From Vibrio sp. BS-M-Sm-2 (GTDB lineage: Bacteria; Pseudomonadota; Gammaproteobacteria; Enterobacterales; Vibrionaceae), in NCBI RefSeq assembly GCF_041504345.1, contig NZ_CP167894.1, positions 868,001-932,000 on the forward strand: a DNA stretch of 64,000 nucleotides. Reading direction: 5' to 3'. The position numbers were made by a program, and so were the translations under genes. Position 1 is the first letter of the stretch, and every line of letters begins with the position of its first letter. The notes under the pieces were generated by a model, which searched no databases, was not told the DNA's origin, and saw only the letters and a program-made list of their open reading frames with translations. Positions 34,504 through 44,303 of the stretch are shown here, piece by piece.

Positions 34504-36560
34504 TGACTGTTCCTACTAATAAAGCGATGCCATTGCGCATCGCTCTTTTAGCTCAGCCAGCAAACGCGGCTGAGCTTTCTGCCGACTTATTCCCCTCGTT
34601 CCCAGGCATGATAACTGTTGTGGTTGATGGCAATTTTAATCAAGCACTTAGCCGTGCGATTGAGACTGTAAATCGAGGTACTGCTGTTAAACTCTGTTTG
34701 GATTCTCACTCACCATCATTGTTGATGTTAAGTGCGCTGAATGCTGCTCAGAATAAGATTCACCCACACGCGAATTTAGCGGGCTTTGCCGAAACTCTCG
34801 ATCTAGATAATGGAGATAGCGTTCAGCTTGCTCTAGAGATGTCACGCCGCCCCGCTTCAGATTTAAGCCATCAACAACAATACTCAACCCTATCTGCTTC
34901 GCAGCAGTTTAATGAGTTGTTGAATATGGTTAATGCGATATCGAGCCGTTCATTGCCGAACCATTCATTACCTAACCATTACTGGTTCACTGAGCCGAAC
35001 AAAGCACGTGTTGCTGCGTTAACTTTCAGTGACGATAGCCACAAAGCCACCAGCCTGATATTGACTCAAGCGACCGGTTTGCACGAACCAAAACCCTTGC
35101 TATCTAGCGAGCGTTTGATGTTTGTGGTTTCTGGCAATGACCAAGCTGAATTAGTTTCTCAGTTGACCTCACTAAGAGCTGAGCTTAAATGCGTTAGCGA
35201 GTCAGCGGACAGCGAAATTTCTATCGCCACCTTAATGCATTCAAACCTAAGTCACTTCCAAAACGTTCAGCACAATGCTGGCCTTAACTCGAACATAGTG
35301 ATTCAGGCGGCTTCAATTAAGGCTGCAATACAAGAGATCACAGCGCTAGAAAATGCGTTGCCAAAAGTAATGGCTGACAATAGCCAATACAAAACGCCAG
35401 CGGGCAGTTGTTTCTCACCGATGCCTCAAAGCAAAGGTGGCGTTGCATTTGTTTACCCAGGTGTTGGCACGGTTTATCCCGGCATGTTGCGTGAGTTTCA
35501 CCACCATTTCCCACAGTTATTTGCTCGTTTAGAACGTGAAGGTAACCTGAAAGAGATGCTGCAGGCTGATAAAACCTACGCTGAAGACTCGCAAGAAATG
35601 TCACTCAGTGAATTGGCAATTGCAGGTGTCGGCAGTAGTTATCTGTTAACACAACTGCTGTGTGATGAATTCAAAGTACAGCCAGACTTCGCTTTGGGTT
35701 ACTCCAAGGGTGAAGCTTCAATGTGGGCCAGTTTGAATGTTTGGAAAAATCCGCATGCGTTGATTGAGATGACTCAAACTAGCCCTATTTTCACGACGGC
35801 TATTTCTGGTGAACTCACCGCAGTGCGTCAAGATTGGCAGCTGAACGGCGACGAAAGCATCCAATGGAATAGCTTTGTGGTTCGCAGTGATGCGCAAGCG
35901 ATTGAGGCTCTGTTACCAGAATTCCCACGCGCTTATCTCGCTATCGTCCAAGGTGACACCTGCGTACTGGCTGGTTGTGAAAGCACATGTCGTGCACTAC
36001 TCAAAAAACTAGGTAAACGTGGTATTGCCGCGAATCGTGTTACCGCAATGCACACTACACCAGCATTGAGCCAACATAGCCAAGTGCGAGAGTTTTACAC
36101 GCAACCACTGTTCGACGAGTTGCCAAAGCATATCCGCTTTATCAGCGCAGCAGGTCTACCGACGGGCGCCCCAATCAATATCGACAGTGACAGCATCGCC
36201 CTTTCAATCGCTGATACTTTCTGTTCAACGTTAGATTTCACTGCGTTGATCCAGAGTGCTCGTCAGCAAGGTGCTCGTCTGTTTGTCGAAGTAGGTGCCG
36301 ATCGTCAAACCAGCACATTGATCGACAAGATCAATCGTAGCGACAACGTAGCCGACCAATACTGCACAATCGCTTCCAATGCCAAAGGCGGTGACGATGT
36401 TGTCACGCTCATCAAATGCATTGGTCAGCTCATTACTCATCAAATTCCACTGTCTGTCGAGCCACTTATTCAAGGGCTAGAACAACAGATCACCACCGCT
36501 AAGCAATTCAGTGGCGTGTCTCAAGGCAGCGCAGTGAATCATCAAGGAGAGCTAGTATGA
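34503..36560 (+). CDS. pfaB: PfaB, acyltransferase subunit of PUFA synthase
   Basis: 685-residue subunit carrying an acyltransferase domain: FVYPGVGTVYPGM is the oxyanion region and Ser401 lies in LGYSKGEASMWA. PfaB is considered to influence which final product is made (EPA, DHA or ARA). The N-terminal third looks like a degenerate ketosynthase-type or linker region without active-site motifs. Start is GTG 34503, sharing its G with the pfaA TAG stop; AAGGAG lies about ten bases upstream. A short repeated SLPNH motif occurs near residue 155. The stop overlaps pfaC by four bases (ATGA). Confidence 0.93.
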   Translation: MTVPTNKAMPLRIALLAQPANAAELSADLFPSFPGMITVVVDGNFNQALSRAIETVNRGTAVKLCLDSHSPSLLMLSALNAAQNKIHPHANLAGFAETLDLDNGDSVQLALEMSRRPASDLSHQQQYSTLSASQQFNELLNMVNAISSRSLPNHSLPNHYWFTEPNKARVAALTFSDDSHKATSLILTQATGLHEPKPLLSSERLMFVVSGNDQAELVSQLTSLRAELKCVSESADSEISIATLMHSNLSHFQNVQHNAGLNSNIVIQAASIKAAIQEITALENALPKVMADNSQYKTPAGSCFSPMPQSKGGVAFVYPGVGTVYPGMLREFHHHFPQLFARLEREGNLKEMLQADKTYAEDSQEMSLSELAIAGVGSSYLLTQLLCDEFKVQPDFALGYSKGEASMWASLNVWKNPHALIEMTQTSPIFTTAISGELTAVRQDWQLNGDESIQWNSFVVRSDAQAIEALLPEFPRAYLAIVQGDTCVLAGCESTCRALLKKLGKRGIAANRVTAMHTTPALSQHSQVREFYTQPLFDELPKHIRFISAAGLPTGAPINIDSDSIALSIADTFCSTLDFTALIQSARQQGARLFVEVGADRQTSTLIDKINRSDNVADQYCTIASNAKGGDDVVTLIKCIGQLITHQIPLSVEPLIQGLEQQITTAKQFSGVSQGSAVNHQGELV

Positions 36561-39500
36561 GTTCTCAATATCAGGCTCAAGCCAAGACTAAGCAGCAAGT
36601 GAAGTGCAATAAGATCGCGATTGTCGGTATTGCTAACCAATACCCAGAAGCTGATACGCCAAAAGACTTTTGGCAAAACTTGCTGGACAAAAAAGATTCT
36701 CGAACCACATTAAGCGCTGAAAAATTAGGTGCTAAGCCTGAAAGCTATCAGGGCGTGCAAGGCGAATCAGACCGCTTTTACTGTGACAAAGGCGGCTACA
36801 TCGAAAACTTCAATTTCGATAGCAATGGCTACCGCTTAAAAGCAGAGTCATTCAAAGGTGTCGACCAGAGTTTCCTTTGGGCTTTGGATACCAGTCGTAA
36901 GGCTTTAGTCGACGCCGGCATTGATCTGAATGCCGATGTTTTAGATCGCACAGGCGTGATCATGGGTGCCCTTTCGTTCCCAACAACACGTTCGAACGAT
37001 CTGTTTCTGCCGATGTATCACTCGGTGGTAGAGAAAGCACTACAAGCAAAATTGGCTAATGACCAGTTTTCACTGCTGCCAACCAATGAAACTGCTCAAG
37101 ACCTCAACCCGATCAACGGTGCGGCAGCACACAACGCCTCGAAGTTAGTGGCTGATGCGTTGGGTCTAGGCAACGTGCAACTTAGCCTAGATGCGGCATG
37201 TGCAAGTTCAGTGTATTCATTGAAGTTAGCGTGTGATTACTTGAACACGGGCAAAGCCGACATGATGTTGGCAGGCGCGGTATCAGGTGCTGACCCATTC
37301 TTTATCAACATGGGTTTTTCCATCTTCCACGCTTACCCTGACCACGGTGTTTCGGTTCCGTTTGATAGCAACAGTAAAGGTCTGTTTGCTGGCGAAGGTG
37401 CGGGTGTTTTAGTCCTAAAACGCTTAGCTGATGCAGAGCGTGATGGCGACAATATTTACGCAGTCGTCAGCGGTATTGGCTTATCGAACGATGGCCGTGG
37501 CCAGTTCGTATTAAGCCCAAATAGCAAAGGACAAGTACAAGCCTTTGAACGCGCTTACGAGGCATCAAACCTAACCCCAGACAGCATTGAAGTGATTGAG
37601 TGTCACGCAACCGGCACGCCATTAGGTGACAAGGTTGAGTTAACCTCAATGGAGCGTTTTTTTGCTGACAAATTGAATGGTTCTAACCCGCCATTGATTG
37701 GCTCTGCGAAGTCAAACCTCGGCCACTTACTGACTGCAGCAGGTATGCCAGGGATCATGAAGATGATCTTTGCGATGAAAGAAGGTGTGCTTCCGCCAAG
37801 TATTAACTTGGACAAGCCACTGTCTTCACCAGAAGGTTTATTTGGTTCACAGAACCTACCAACGCAGGTTCAACCTTGGCCAAGTAAAGCGGGCAACCCA
37901 GAGCGCTGTGCGGGTGTTTCTGTATTTGGCTTCGGTGGTTGTAACGCTCACTTACTGCTTGAAGCGTATTCAGACACTCGTCATGTAGACCAGACTCAAG
38001 AGTCGACTTCTCCAAGCCTACAACCGTCTAATTTAAGCATTACTGGTCTAGCGTCTCACTTCGGTTCTCTGCAAAGCATCAATGCGCTAAGCACTGCGAT
38101 TGAGACCAACAGCGATGCTTTCATTGCTTTGCCTAAGAAACGCTGGAAAGGCTTAGACCAACATCCAGAACTACTGAATCAGTTTGGTTTACGCGGCATT
38201 CCAAACGGAGCGTACATCGATCAATTCGATCTCGATTTCCTACGCTTCAAAGTGCCGCCTAATGAAGATGACCGTTTGATCTCTCAGCAGTTGCTACTGA
38301 TGAAAGTTGCAGACGAAGCTATCAAAGACGCCAAGCTTGTAGCAGGCCAAAAAGTTGCAGTACTCGTTGCGATGGAAACAGAGCTTGAGATGCACCAATT
38401 CCGTGGACGCGTAAACCTGCATAGCCAATTGGCTGACAGCTTTGCCAACATGGGTATTGAGCTAACACAAGACGAATACCAATCGCTAGAAACCATCGCC
38501 ATGGACAGTGTGATGGACGCAGCCAAGCTGAACCAATACACCAGTTTCATCGGCAACATCATGGCTTCGCGTATCTCTTCACTGTGGGACTTTAACGGCC
38601 CTGCCTTTACGATTTCAGCCGCTGAACAGTCGGTTGCTCGTTGTATCGATGTTGCACAAAACGTGATGTCGCAAGAATCAATGGACGCAGTCGTGATTGC
38701 AGCCGTTGACCTTAGCGGCAGTGCAGAGCATGTGATTCTGAAGAACAGCGTCAGCCCTGTATTACTTGCTCCAAAATTCGGACAACCGCAAGACGGCTGT
38801 TGGAATGTGGGCGAAGGCGCTGGTGCAATCGTTCTTGTTGAAGAGAGTCGAGTAACAAGCAGCCAAGATACGGCTTACGGCAGCATCAATGCATTGGCCT
38901 TTGGTTCAAGCGAGCGTAACAACGCCGTTACCGATGAATTGCTGACGCAAGTCGACATGAGCTCGAATGACGTTTCTCTGCTTGAGCTTAACCAGGCACC
39001 AGAGTGTTTATCACATGAACCCTCGCCTCTCAGCCTAGGGAACACAAAGAGGACTCAAGCGAGCCAACGTGTTGGTCATTGCTCTGCAGCTTCTGGCATG
39101 GCAAGCCTGCTACACGGTCTGCTCAACCTGAACCTTGCACCTCTGAATCCAAATATCAGCTCTAAGAACGCGATTGTTGCCAACATCAGCGAAGGACAAT
39201 GTTCACAGCTGCTACTAAGCCAATCGAGTGTCGAATCTCAATCACTTTCGGTTCGTTTAAGCAGTGAACTGGCAAGTGATGCTAAGCGTCAGTTGGTTAA
39301 ACAAGTGACTCTTGGTGGTCGCGATATTTATCAACACATCGCAGAGGCACCAATCGCTAACCTAGCGCACATTCAACAGAAAGCTTCTGGCAAACAAGCA
39401 GCAAGAGTGACGTCGATTCCAACGACAGCAAGCATTCAAGCAGCGATTGCGCAAAAAGAGTTAGAGAAGAAAGCATTAGCGCAAAACGCGGTAGAGCCAG

Positions 39501-42500
39501 TCATCGAAACTCCTACATCAGTATCCCCTACTCTGGCGCCAACTCGCCACAGTCAGCTAACAGGTAACCACAGCAATATGACTCATGTCCTATCCGCTAA
39601 AAATGGCGCGTCTCAAATCGACGCAGCTTCACAGCAGCCGCAAAGCTTCAATCAACGTCAAGTAAGCCAAGATCAGGTAAGCCAAAGCCAAGCTTTTGCT
39701 CAAAACCAGCAAGCGGCTCAACAGGTACACAAAGCATTCCTGCACACACGTGCCCAAGGCATGCAGATGGCTGATGCACTATTAAAAGCGCAGCTAAACG
39801 CAGTGACGTCTGGTTTAGATAGCAATGCCCTTTCTCAACAAACGAATGGTCAACAAACGACTGGTCAGCAAACATCAGCTCAGCCTGTTCAAGCTCAACC
39901 GGCTCCGGTTCAGTCAGTGCCAGTCAACGTACTTGCAACGCCAGCACCAGTAAAACCTATCCGTAAACCATGTATCTGGGATTACGATGATCTGGTTGAA
40001 TACGCTGAAGGCGATATTGCAAACGTATTTGGCCCTGATTACGCGATCATCGATAACTACTCGCGCCGCGTTCGCTTGCCAACCACCGATTACCTATTGG
40101 TATCTCGTGTGACTAAGCTCAACGCGACAGTCAACGAGTACAAGCCAAGCACAATGACCACCGAATACGACATCCCAGTTGATGCGCCGTATCTTGTAGA
40201 TGGCCAGATCCCTTGGGCTGTTGCGGTAGAATCTGGTCAGTGTGACCTAATGCTGATCAGCTACTTGGGTATTGATTTCGAAAACAAAGGCGAGCGTGTT
40301 TATCGCCTACTTGATTGTACGCTGACCTTCCTTGGCGACTTACCTCGTGGTGGCGATACGCTGCGTTACGATATCTCAATCAACAGCTTTGCTCGCAATG
40401 GCGACACGTTGCTGTTCTTCTTCTCGTACGAGTGTTTCGTTGGCGACAAGATGATCCTGAAAATGGATAACGGCTGTGCTGGCTTCTTCACAGACGAAGA
40501 GCTGGCTGACGGCAAGGGTGTGATTCACACAGAAGACGAAATCAAGGCTCGTAAGCTTGCAACTAAGCAAAGTTTCGACCCAATGTTGCACTGCCCTAAA
40601 ACCCAGTTTAACCACCAAGAATTACGCCACCTACTAACTGCGAACATTGCAGAGTGTTTTGGCCCAACTCACCAATCTGATCGCCACCAGCCTTCTTTGT
40701 GCTTCAGCTCTGAGAAGTTCATGATGATCGAAAAAGTCAGCCGTGTTGAACCGCAAGGCGGCACATGGGGACTTGGCTTGATCGAAGGTCACAAACAGCT
40801 AGAGCCTGAGCACTGGTACTTCCCTTGTCACTTCAAAGATGACTCAGTAATGGCAGGTTCTTTGATGGCAGAAGGTTGTGGTCAACTGCTTCAGTTTTTC
40901 ATGATGCACCTTGGCATGCACACGCTTGTTCAAAATGGTCGTTTCCAACCGCTTGAAAATGCCCCTCAACAAGTGCGTTGTCGTGGACAAGTGCTGCCAC
41001 AATCGGCAGAACTGACTTACCGCATGGAAGTGACTGAAATTGGTCTAAGCCCTCGCCCATACGCGAAGGCTAACATCGATATCTTACTGAACGGCAAAGT
41101 GATTGTTGATTTCCAAAACTTGGGTGTAATGATCAAAGAAGATGACGAATGTACTCGTTACCTGCCTTCTTTAGAAACAGCTGTCGCGACCCCTGTTATC
41201 GAAAACTTGGGTCATACACCCGCCGTTAATCAGCAGGCTTCAGCAAATGCACCACTAATGGCGCAAATTGAAGACCTAGAAACTGCGCCAAACAAAGGCG
41301 TAATCCCTCTTCAACACGTTGAAGCTCCAGTAACGCCAGATTACCCGAACCGCACTCCAGATACGGTTCCGTTCACTCCATATCACATGTTCGAATTCGC
41401 GACTGGCGATATCGAAAAATGTTTCGGCCCTGACTTCTCTATCTACCGTGGAATGATTCCACCACGTACTCCGTGTGGCGACTTGCAGTTAACCACTCGT
41501 GTTGTTGAAATCGACGGTAAGCGTGGCGACTTCAAGAAACCGTCATCGTGTATCGCAGAATACGAAGTGCCAGAAAATGCATGGTACTTTGATGAAAACA
41601 GCCATCACACCTTGATGCCTTACTCGGTATTGATGGAGATTTCACTGCAGCCAAACGGCTTCATCTCTGGCTATATGGGCACGACATTGGGCTTCCCAGG
41701 TGAAGAGCTGTTTTTCCGTAACCTAGATGGTAGCGGCAAAATGCTGCGTAACGTCGACTTACGTGGCAAAACCATCACCAATGATTCTCGTCTTCTTTCA
41801 ACCGTCATGATGGGCACCAACATCGTACAGAGTTTCAGCTTCGAACTGAGCACTGACGGTGTACCGTTCTACCAAGGTACGGCGGTATTTGGTTACTTCA
41901 AAGGCGCAGCACTGAAAGATCAGCTTGGTTTGGACAACGGTAAAGTGACTCACCCTTGGCACGTTGATAACAACCGCACGCCGGATGTAAACATCAACTT
42001 GCTAGACAAAACAACGCGTTACTTCAATGCACCTGTTTCTGCTACTGGTGAAATGCAAGAGCACTACAAACTGGCTGGCGGTCGTTTGAACTTTATCGAT
42101 ACTGTGCAGATCACCAGCGATGGTGGTAAAGACGGTCTTGGTTACCTATACGCTGAGCGTACGATTGACCCAAGCGATTGGTTCTTCCAATTCCACTTCC
42201 ATCAAGATCCTGTAATGCCGGGCTCTCTAGGTGTCGAAGCGATCATCGAACTGATGCAAACCTACGCCCTAAACAAAGATCTTGGCGCTGGCTTCCGTAA
42301 TCCGAAGTTTGGTCAAATCCAATCTGAAGTGAAATGGAAATACCGTGGTCAGATTAACCCTCTGAACAAACAGATGTCTCTGGATGTACATATCACTGCG
42401 GTTAAAGACGAAGACGGCAAACGCATCATCGTTGGCGACGCAAACCTGAGCAAAGATGGTCTGCGTATTTACGAAGTGAAAGACATCGCGATTTGTATCG

Positions 42501-42529
42501 AAGAAGCCCCTGCTAACGATAAAGCATAA
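36557..42529 (+). CDS. pfaC: PfaC, PUFA synthase subunit (KS-CLF-DH-DH)
   Basis: 1990-residue subunit. The first ketosynthase has Cys215 in SLDAACASSVYS and VIECHATGTPLGD. The second, a chain-length-factor-like domain, has Glu690 where the active cysteine would be (ISAAEQSVAR), so it should not condense. Then come a Gln/Pro/Ala-rich linker (about residues 960-1135) and two FabA-like dehydratase domains with His1425 (PCHFKDDSVMAGS) and His1880 (QFHFHQDPVMPGS). These place the cis double bonds by dehydration and isomerisation. It overlaps pfaB by four bases and is followed 38 bases later by pfaD. Confidence 0.96.
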   Translation: MSSQYQAQAKTKQQVKCNKIAIVGIANQYPEADTPKDFWQNLLDKKDSRTTLSAEKLGAKPESYQGVQGESDRFYCDKGGYIENFNFDSNGYRLKAESFKGVDQSFLWALDTSRKALVDAGIDLNADVLDRTGVIMGALSFPTTRSNDLFLPMYHSVVEKALQAKLANDQFSLLPTNETAQDLNPINGAAAHNASKLVADALGLGNVQLSLDAACASSVYSLKLACDYLNTGKADMMLAGAVSGADPFFINMGFSIFHAYPDHGVSVPFDSNSKGLFAGEGAGVLVLKRLADAERDGDNIYAVVSGIGLSNDGRGQFVLSPNSKGQVQAFERAYEASNLTPDSIEVIECHATGTPLGDKVELTSMERFFADKLNGSNPPLIGSAKSNLGHLLTAAGMPGIMKMIFAMKEGVLPPSINLDKPLSSPEGLFGSQNLPTQVQPWPSKAGNPERCAGVSVFGFGGCNAHLLLEAYSDTRHVDQTQESTSPSLQPSNLSITGLASHFGSLQSINALSTAIETNSDAFIALPKKRWKGLDQHPELLNQFGLRGIPNGAYIDQFDLDFLRFKVPPNEDDRLISQQLLLMKVADEAIKDAKLVAGQKVAVLVAMETELEMHQFRGRVNLHSQLADSFANMGIELTQDEYQSLETIAMDSVMDAAKLNQYTSFIGNIMASRISSLWDFNGPAFTISAAEQSVARCIDVAQNVMSQESMDAVVIAAVDLSGSAEHVILKNSVSPVLLAPKFGQPQDGCWNVGEGAGAIVLVEESRVTSSQDTAYGSINALAFGSSERNNAVTDELLTQVDMSSNDVSLLELNQAPECLSHEPSPLSLGNTKRTQASQRVGHCSAASGMASLLHGLLNLNLAPLNPNISSKNAIVANISEGQCSQLLLSQSSVESQSLSVRLSSELASDAKRQLVKQVTLGGRDIYQHIAEAPIANLAHIQQKASGKQAARVTSIPTTASIQAAIAQKELEKKALAQNAVEPVIETPTSVSPTLAPTRHSQLTGNHSNMTHVLSAKNGASQIDAASQQPQSFNQRQVSQDQVSQSQAFAQNQQAAQQVHKAFLHTRAQGMQMADALLKAQLNAVTSGLDSNALSQQTNGQQTTGQQTSAQPVQAQPAPVQSVPVNVLATPAPVKPIRKPCIWDYDDLVEYAEGDIANVFGPDYAIIDNYSRRVRLPTTDYLLVSRVTKLNATVNEYKPSTMTTEYDIPVDAPYLVDGQIPWAVAVESGQCDLMLISYLGIDFENKGERVYRLLDCTLTFLGDLPRGGDTLRYDISINSFARNGDTLLFFFSYECFVGDKMILKMDNGCAGFFTDEELADGKGVIHTEDEIKARKLATKQSFDPMLHCPKTQFNHQELRHLLTANIAECFGPTHQSDRHQPSLCFSSEKFMMIEKVSRVEPQGGTWGLGLIEGHKQLEPEHWYFPCHFKDDSVMAGSLMAEGCGQLLQFFMMHLGMHTLVQNGRFQPLENAPQQVRCRGQVLPQSAELTYRMEVTEIGLSPRPYAKANIDILLNGKVIVDFQNLGVMIKEDDECTRYLPSLETAVATPVIENLGHTPAVNQQASANAPLMAQIEDLETAPNKGVIPLQHVEAPVTPDYPNRTPDTVPFTPYHMFEFATGDIEKCFGPDFSIYRGMIPPRTPCGDLQLTTRVVEIDGKRGDFKKPSSCIAEYEVPENAWYFDENSHHTLMPYSVLMEISLQPNGFISGYMGTTLGFPGEELFFRNLDGSGKMLRNVDLRGKTITNDSRLLSTVMMGTNIVQSFSFELSTDGVPFYQGTAVFGYFKGAALKDQLGLDNGKVTHPWHVDNNRTPDVNINLLDKTTRYFNAPVSATGEMQEHYKLAGGRLNFIDTVQITSDGGKDGLGYLYAERTIDPSDWFFQFHFHQDPVMPGSLGVEAIIELMQTYALNKDLGAGFRNPKFGQIQSEVKWKYRGQINPLNKQMSLDVHITAVKDEDGKRIIVGDANLSKDGLRIYEVKDIAICIEEAPANDKA

Positions 42530-42567
42530 GCCGCCATTAGAGACAAAGAATTAGGAAAGAATTTAGC

Positions 42568-44205
42568 ATGACAACTCAAACTACAATTAATAACGAAAAG
42601 CTATCTCCGTGGCCTTGGCAGATTGAAGGGAGCACTACCCATTTCGATAACGCAGCAATGTCGACAATATTAAAAGACTTAAGCCTTGCTTGTTACGTAG
42701 TGAACCACCCAGAAAAAGGCTTAGGTGTAAGCCAACAAGCTGAGATTGCATCGGGCGATTCAGCAAGCTCTGCGAACAGCCAACCTGTCAGCGCCTTTGC
42801 TCCAGCTCTTGGTACACAAAGCCTAGGCGACGAAGATTTTCGTCGCTGTCATGGCGTGAAATACGCTTACTATGCTGGCGCAATGGCAAATGGCATTTCA
42901 TCTGAAGAGTTGGTGATTGCTCTTGGTCAAGCTGGCATTCTTTGTTCATTTGGCGCGGCGGGCTTAATCCCGTCTCGCGTTGAGCAAGCGATCAACCGCA
43001 TTCAAGCTGCACTACCAAACGGTCCTTACGCGTTTAACTTGATTCACAGCCCAAGCGAACCAGCGCTAGAGCGCGGCAGTGTAGATCTGTTTTTGAAGCA
43101 CAAAGTGAAAACGGTTGAGGCTTCTGCTTTCTTAGGTCTAACACCGCAAATCGTTCACTACCGTGCAGCGGGCCTTAGCCGCGATGCACAAGGTGAGATT
43201 CAGATTGGCAACAAGGTTATTGCTAAGGTAAGCCGTACTGAAGTAGCAAGTAAGTTCATGCAACCAGCTCCAGCTAAAATGCTGCAAGCTTTACTTAATG
43301 AAGGCCGAATCACAGCAGAACAGATGGAACTAGCACAGCTGGTTCCTATGGCTGATGACATTACCGCAGAGGCCGATTCTGGTGGTCACACCGATAATCG
43401 TCCGCTAGTAACCCTACTGCCAACGATTCTTGCACTGAAAGAGCAAATCCAAGCTCAGTACCAATTCAAAACACCGCTGCGTGTCGGTTGTGGTGGTGGC
43501 GTAGGTACGCCTGACGCTGCTCTAGCGACGTTTAACATGGGCGCGGCTTACATTGTTACCGGTTCAATCAACCAAGCGTGTGTTGAGGCTGGCGCGAGCG
43601 AACACACACGTAAGCTACTTTCGACAACCGAAATGGCTGACGTGACGATGGCTCCGGCGGCCGACATGTTCGAAATGGGCGTGAAACTGCAAGTGGTTAA
43701 GCGCGGCACCTTGTTCCCAATGCGTGCCAACAAGCTTTATGAGCTATACACTCGCTACGACTCAATTGAAGCGATTCCAGTAGAAGAGCGTCTGAAGTTA
43801 GAGAAGCAAGTATTCCGTTCAACACTGGATGATATTTGGGCTGGCACTGTGGCTCACTTTAACGAACGCGACCCGAAACAGATCGAACGTGCTGAAGGCA
43901 ACCCGAAACGTAAAATGGCGTTGATTTTCCGCTGGTACTTGGGTCTTTCTAGCCGTTGGTCAAACACAGGTGAACAAGGCCGTGAAATGGATTATCAAGT
44001 ATGGGCTGGCCCTGCACTTGGCGCATTCAACGCATGGGCAAAAGACAGCTACCTAGATGATTACCAACAACGTAATGCAGTAGACCTAGCCAAGCACCTG
44101 ATGCACGGTGCGGCTTACTTAGCACGTGTTAACCTGCTGACTTCGCAAGGTATCAAGCTTGATCCAGAACTTGCACGCTGGAAGCCGACTCAGAGAATGG
44201 CGTAG
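42568..44205 (+). CDS. pfaD: PfaD, FMN-dependent enoyl reductase of PUFA synthase
   Basis: 545-residue enoyl reductase of the 2-nitropropane dioxygenase-like TIM-barrel family, which reduces selected enoyl intermediates during PUFA assembly. Seen motifs: VGCGGGVGTPDAALATFNMGA and AAYIVTGSINQACVEAGAS, typical of the FMN phosphate-binding region, and an LGTQSLGDEDFRRCHGVKYAYYAGAMA-type N-terminal segment found in PfaD proteins. AGGAAAG precedes the ATG. It is the last pfa gene and is followed by a strong terminator. Confidence 0.94.
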   Translation: MTTQTTINNEKLSPWPWQIEGSTTHFDNAAMSTILKDLSLACYVVNHPEKGLGVSQQAEIASGDSASSANSQPVSAFAPALGTQSLGDEDFRRCHGVKYAYYAGAMANGISSEELVIALGQAGILCSFGAAGLIPSRVEQAINRIQAALPNGPYAFNLIHSPSEPALERGSVDLFLKHKVKTVEASAFLGLTPQIVHYRAAGLSRDAQGEIQIGNKVIAKVSRTEVASKFMQPAPAKMLQALLNEGRITAEQMELAQLVPMADDITAEADSGGHTDNRPLVTLLPTILALKEQIQAQYQFKTPLRVGCGGGVGTPDAALATFNMGAAYIVTGSINQACVEAGASEHTRKLLSTTEMADVTMAPAADMFEMGVKLQVVKRGTLFPMRANKLYELYTRYDSIEAIPVEERLKLEKQVFRSTLDDIWAGTVAHFNERDPKQIERAEGNPKRKMALIFRWYLGLSSRWSNTGEQGREMDYQVWAGPALGAFNAWAKDSYLDDYQQRNAVDLAKHLMHGAAYLARVNLLTSQGIKLDPELARWKPTQRMA

Positions 44206-44243
44206 GTAACTCATAACTTAGATTAGCTAGGCTCAACAAATAA

Positions 44244-44272
44244 AAAAAGCGACCACTTAGGTCGCTTTTTCT
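44244..44272. terminator. Terminator between convergent pfaD and the hflX-like gene
   Basis: Perfect arms AAAAAGCGACC and GGTCGCTTTTT around ACTTA. The A and T runs on both sides make it a bidirectional intrinsic terminator. Confidence 0.92.
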
Positions 44273-44303
44273 TTGGACGTTCTTATCTCAACTAGATAGA
44301 CAA

